Assembly (NCBI RefSeq): GCF_000744705.1
Contig: NZ_JQML01000001.1
Span: forward strand, 9,806,017 to 9,870,016
Source: Streptacidiphilus albus JL83
GTDB taxonomy: Bacteria; Actinomycetota; Actinomycetes; Streptomycetales; Streptomycetaceae
DNA length: 64,000 nucleotides
Direction of reading: 5' to 3'
Part shown: positions 62,405-64,000 of the stretch, piece by piece
Layout of the letters: every line of letters starts with the position of its first letter
Numbering within the stretch: position 1 is the stretch's first letter
The notes under the pieces: generated by a model
What the model saw: the letters and a program-made list of their open reading frames with translations, nothing else
What the model was told of the DNA's origin: nothing
Databases searched by the model: none
Position numbers and translations under genes: made by a program

Positions 62405-62491
62405 GTTGCTCTTGCCGCTCACTGACTGGACTGCTTCCTCGGGACCCAACGGTCCCAGTATCAGGCTGTCCAGACCAACGGGGGAACTTCA

Positions 62492-62890
62492 AAGGCCCTC
62501 AAGCCGATCTACACCGCGCCGACGGCCAAGGCTGCCGAGGACCGCTTCCTGGACTTCCAGGAAGTCTGGGGCGCCAAGTACCCTGCCATTGTGCGTCTTT
62601 GGGAGAACGCCTGGGCGGAGTTCGTGCCCTTCCTCCAGTTCGACCCCGCGATCCGGCGGATCGTGTGCACCACGAACGCGATCGAGTCCGTCAACTCCCG
62701 CATACGCAAGGCCGTCCGCGCCCGCGGCCACTTCCCCAACGAACAAGCCGCACTCAAGTGCGTCTACATGGCCGTCATGAGCCTGGACCCCACCGGAACC
62801 GGCCGAAAGCGATGGACGATGCGCTGGAAGGACGCACTCCAAGCCTTCGACATCACCTTCGACGGCCGCCTCTCAGCCGGCCGTCGCTGA
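62492..62890 (+). pseudogene. IS256/mutator-family transposase, 5'-truncated by the IS3 element
   Basis: The frame begins at the IS3 boundary (KALKPIYTAPTAKAAEDRFL) and runs through RIVCTTNAIESVNSRIRKAV and FPNEQAALKCVYMAVMSLDP to a stop at 62888-62890. The last catalytic Glu is present; the first two thirds are missing. No matching N-terminal part lies left of the IS3 element, so insertion was accompanied or followed by deletion. Confidence 0.9.
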
Positions 62891-63140
62891 ACACCCCCAA
62901 CAACCCAAAGCCACCGTTTACTGGACAGACCCGATGCCGAAGCTCCGGCAGCGGGCCGGTGGATCGGCTGGATGCTGGCTTGAGCGGGATCTCCTGCGCC
63001 CTGGACTGCTGCAGCAGTGGCGTGCGATGGGGATTTCCTGGTGGGGGTTTCGGTGGTGTCGGTCGGTTCGGTCGGTGTGTGTGGGCCGGGCGTGGCGCTC
63101 GTGGGTGTGGGTGCCACGCCCGGCGGTGTTGTGGTGGGGG

Positions 63141-64000
63141 TTACATGCCGGTCCAGTCGCCGGTGATCGGGGTGTCGGTGGGGATCCCGAAGAGCGTCGA
63201 CTGGTTGGTGGTTCCGGAGGTGAGGGAGTTGTCGAGGTCGAAGCTGATGGTGCCGGATCGGTGGACGCCGATGGCGGTGGTGCCGGTGCCGGTCCAGTCG
63301 CCGGTGATCGGGGTGTCGCCGGAGGATCCGTAGACCTGGGCGCTGAGGGGGGTGGTGTCGGTGAGTGAGGTGGCGGGGATGAACTGCTCGGTGCCGGGGC
63401 GGTAGACGCCGATGGTGGTGGTGCCGGTGCCGGTCCAGTCGCCGGTGATCGGGGTGTCGCCGCCGTCGCCGTACCAGACGACGTGGTCGACGTTGGAGGC
63501 GGTGAGCGAGTCGTCGAGGTAGAAGTGCCCGGTGCTGGGGCGGTAGATGCCGACGGTGGTGATGCCGTCGCCGTTCCAGTCGCCGACGACGGGTTCGTCG
63601 CCGTTGTCGCCGAGCGCGATGGTGTGGTCGACCTCGGAGGCGGTGTTGGAGTCGTCGAGGTAGAACGTGGAGTTGCTGGGGCGGTAGACGCCGACGCCGT
63701 CGACGCCGGTGCCGGACCAGTCGCCGGTCACGGGGATGTCGCCTGTCTGGGCGAAGGCGAGGGTGAGGGTGTGGTCGACGGTGGTGCTGTTGTTGGCCTT
63801 GTCGAAGACGAAGGTGTCGGTGCTGGAGCGGTACAGGGCGATGGTGCTGGTGGGGTGGAGGGGCTTGACGCCTTCCAGGGTCTGGGTGCCTGCGGCCCAG
63901 CCGAGGGTGCTGACGGGGACGGTGGCGCCGAGGGTGACGTTGCTGCTGCTGTCGACGGTGGTCGGGATCTCGAACAGTCGGCCGGTCTTGTTGGTGGCCC
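63141..64000 (-). CDS. FG-GAP/VCBS-like repeat protein (5' end beyond window)
   Basis: The minus frame is open from the right edge to TAA at 63141, at least 285 residues. About five repeats of roughly 50 residues carry the pattern TPITGDWTGTGTTTIGVYRP ... FYLDDS ... VDH, which alternates a Ca2+-loop-like GDWxGDGxxxxGVYR motif with a strand-rich half. Known: such repeats form beta-propellers or fibrous surface modules in secreted actinobacterial proteins. The visible upstream part (FEIPTTVDSSSNVTLGATVP) is not assignable. The N-terminus, expected to hold a signal peptide, is outside the window. Confidence 0.8.
   Translation of the reverse strand, partial: ATNKTGRLFEIPTTVDSSSNVTLGATVPVSTLGWAAGTQTLEGVKPLHPTSTIALYRSSTDTFVFDKANNSTTVDHTLTLAFAQTGDIPVTGDWSGTGVDGVGVYRPSNSTFYLDDSNTASEVDHTIALGDNGDEPVVGDWNGDGITTVGIYRPSTGHFYLDDSLTASNVDHVVWYGDGGDTPITGDWTGTGTTTIGVYRPGTEQFIPATSLTDTTPLSAQVYGSSGDTPITGDWTGTGTTAIGVHRSGTISFDLDNSLTSGTTNQSTLFGIPTDTPITGDWTGM

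Larger units (their letters stand above)
61173..62491 (-). mobile_element. Complete IS3-family insertion sequence
   Basis: About 1.32 kb bounded by imperfect inverted repeats: TGAAGTTCCCCC ... TGGACAGC at the left and its inverse at the right (62480-62491). It contains orfA and orfB, both intact. The right end abuts the truncated IS256 transposase. No target duplication is obvious. Confidence 0.85.

Noticed and set aside
1-64000. tRNA, rRNA or riboswitch genes
   Set aside because: No cloverleaf, rRNA or known riboswitch sequence was recognised by reading; a covariance-model search would be decisive.

Overview
The window is very GC-rich, with Streptomyces-style features: GTG starts, ATGA stop/start overlaps, gamma-butyrolactone (GBL) receptor and synthase genes, AccE-type carboxylase subunits and actinobacterial IS remnants. 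The most likely source is a streptomycete (Streptomyces, Kitasatospora or a relative). Most of the window is a specialised-metabolite gene cluster with its own signalling block.

Left flank (1-5.8 kb): a 5'-complete but 3'-truncated secreted lectin/DUF11-repeat protein on the minus strand, about 1.4 kb with no supported gene, and a solitary KAS III-like enzyme enclosed by a 48-bp inverted repeat.

Regulatory block (5.9-14.7 kb): an AfsA-type GBL synthase gene broken by one base in a homopolymer, divergent from a GBL-receptor TetR gene. Then come a bPH membrane protein, an SMI1/KNR4 protein, an SDR, a second receptor-like TetR gene and a cytosolic histidine kinase/response regulator pair. Four related operator-like sites lie in these promoters. 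The spacers are full of G/C-rich tandem repeats.

Acyl block (15.2-33.1 kb): a minus-strand operon KS - CoA-transferase - KAS III - HAD phosphatase - second AfsA-like protein - SDR; then acyl-CoA dehydrogenase, APH-like kinase and tautomerase; FabG and MaoC on the plus strand; an SDR and a NarL-type regulator; and an acyl-CoA carboxylase beta/epsilon pair with a LuxR-type regulator. No acyl carrier protein or chain-length factor was recognised.

Aromatic/N-N block (33.2-54.9 kb): divergent operons around 41.3 kb. The minus operon encodes a PaaI-type thioesterase, an anthranilate-type CoA ligase, fused anthranilate synthase TrpE(G), a CreE/FzmM-like nitrosuccinate-forming monooxygenase and a CreD/FzmL-like nitrosuccinate lyase (frameshifted). 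The plus operon is paaABCDE (paaD frameshifted), an MFS exporter and an NAD-dependent epimerase-like reductase. Next are a class II DAHP synthase, a class I adenylate-forming enzyme (candidate diazotase), a group A flavin hydroxylase, a DHA2-type exporter and a SnoaL-like protein. Together these genes predict shikimate -> chorismate -> anthranilate -> anthraniloyl-CoA, ring epoxidation by a Paa-type diiron enzyme, and nitrite from aspartate for diazotisation or N-N bond formation. I know of no described cluster with this combination.

Right flank (55-64 kb): a HAD protein, a GIY-YIG/DUF4357 protein, a secreted protein plus lipoprotein pair, one intact IS3-family element inserted at the edge of a truncated IS256 transposase, IS30 and IS1380 remnants, and an FG-GAP repeat protein cut by the window edge. 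This looks like the cluster boundary.

Three genes (afsA-like, creD-like, paaD) carry small indels. Two lie in homopolymers, so assembly error must be excluded before they are called pseudogenes.
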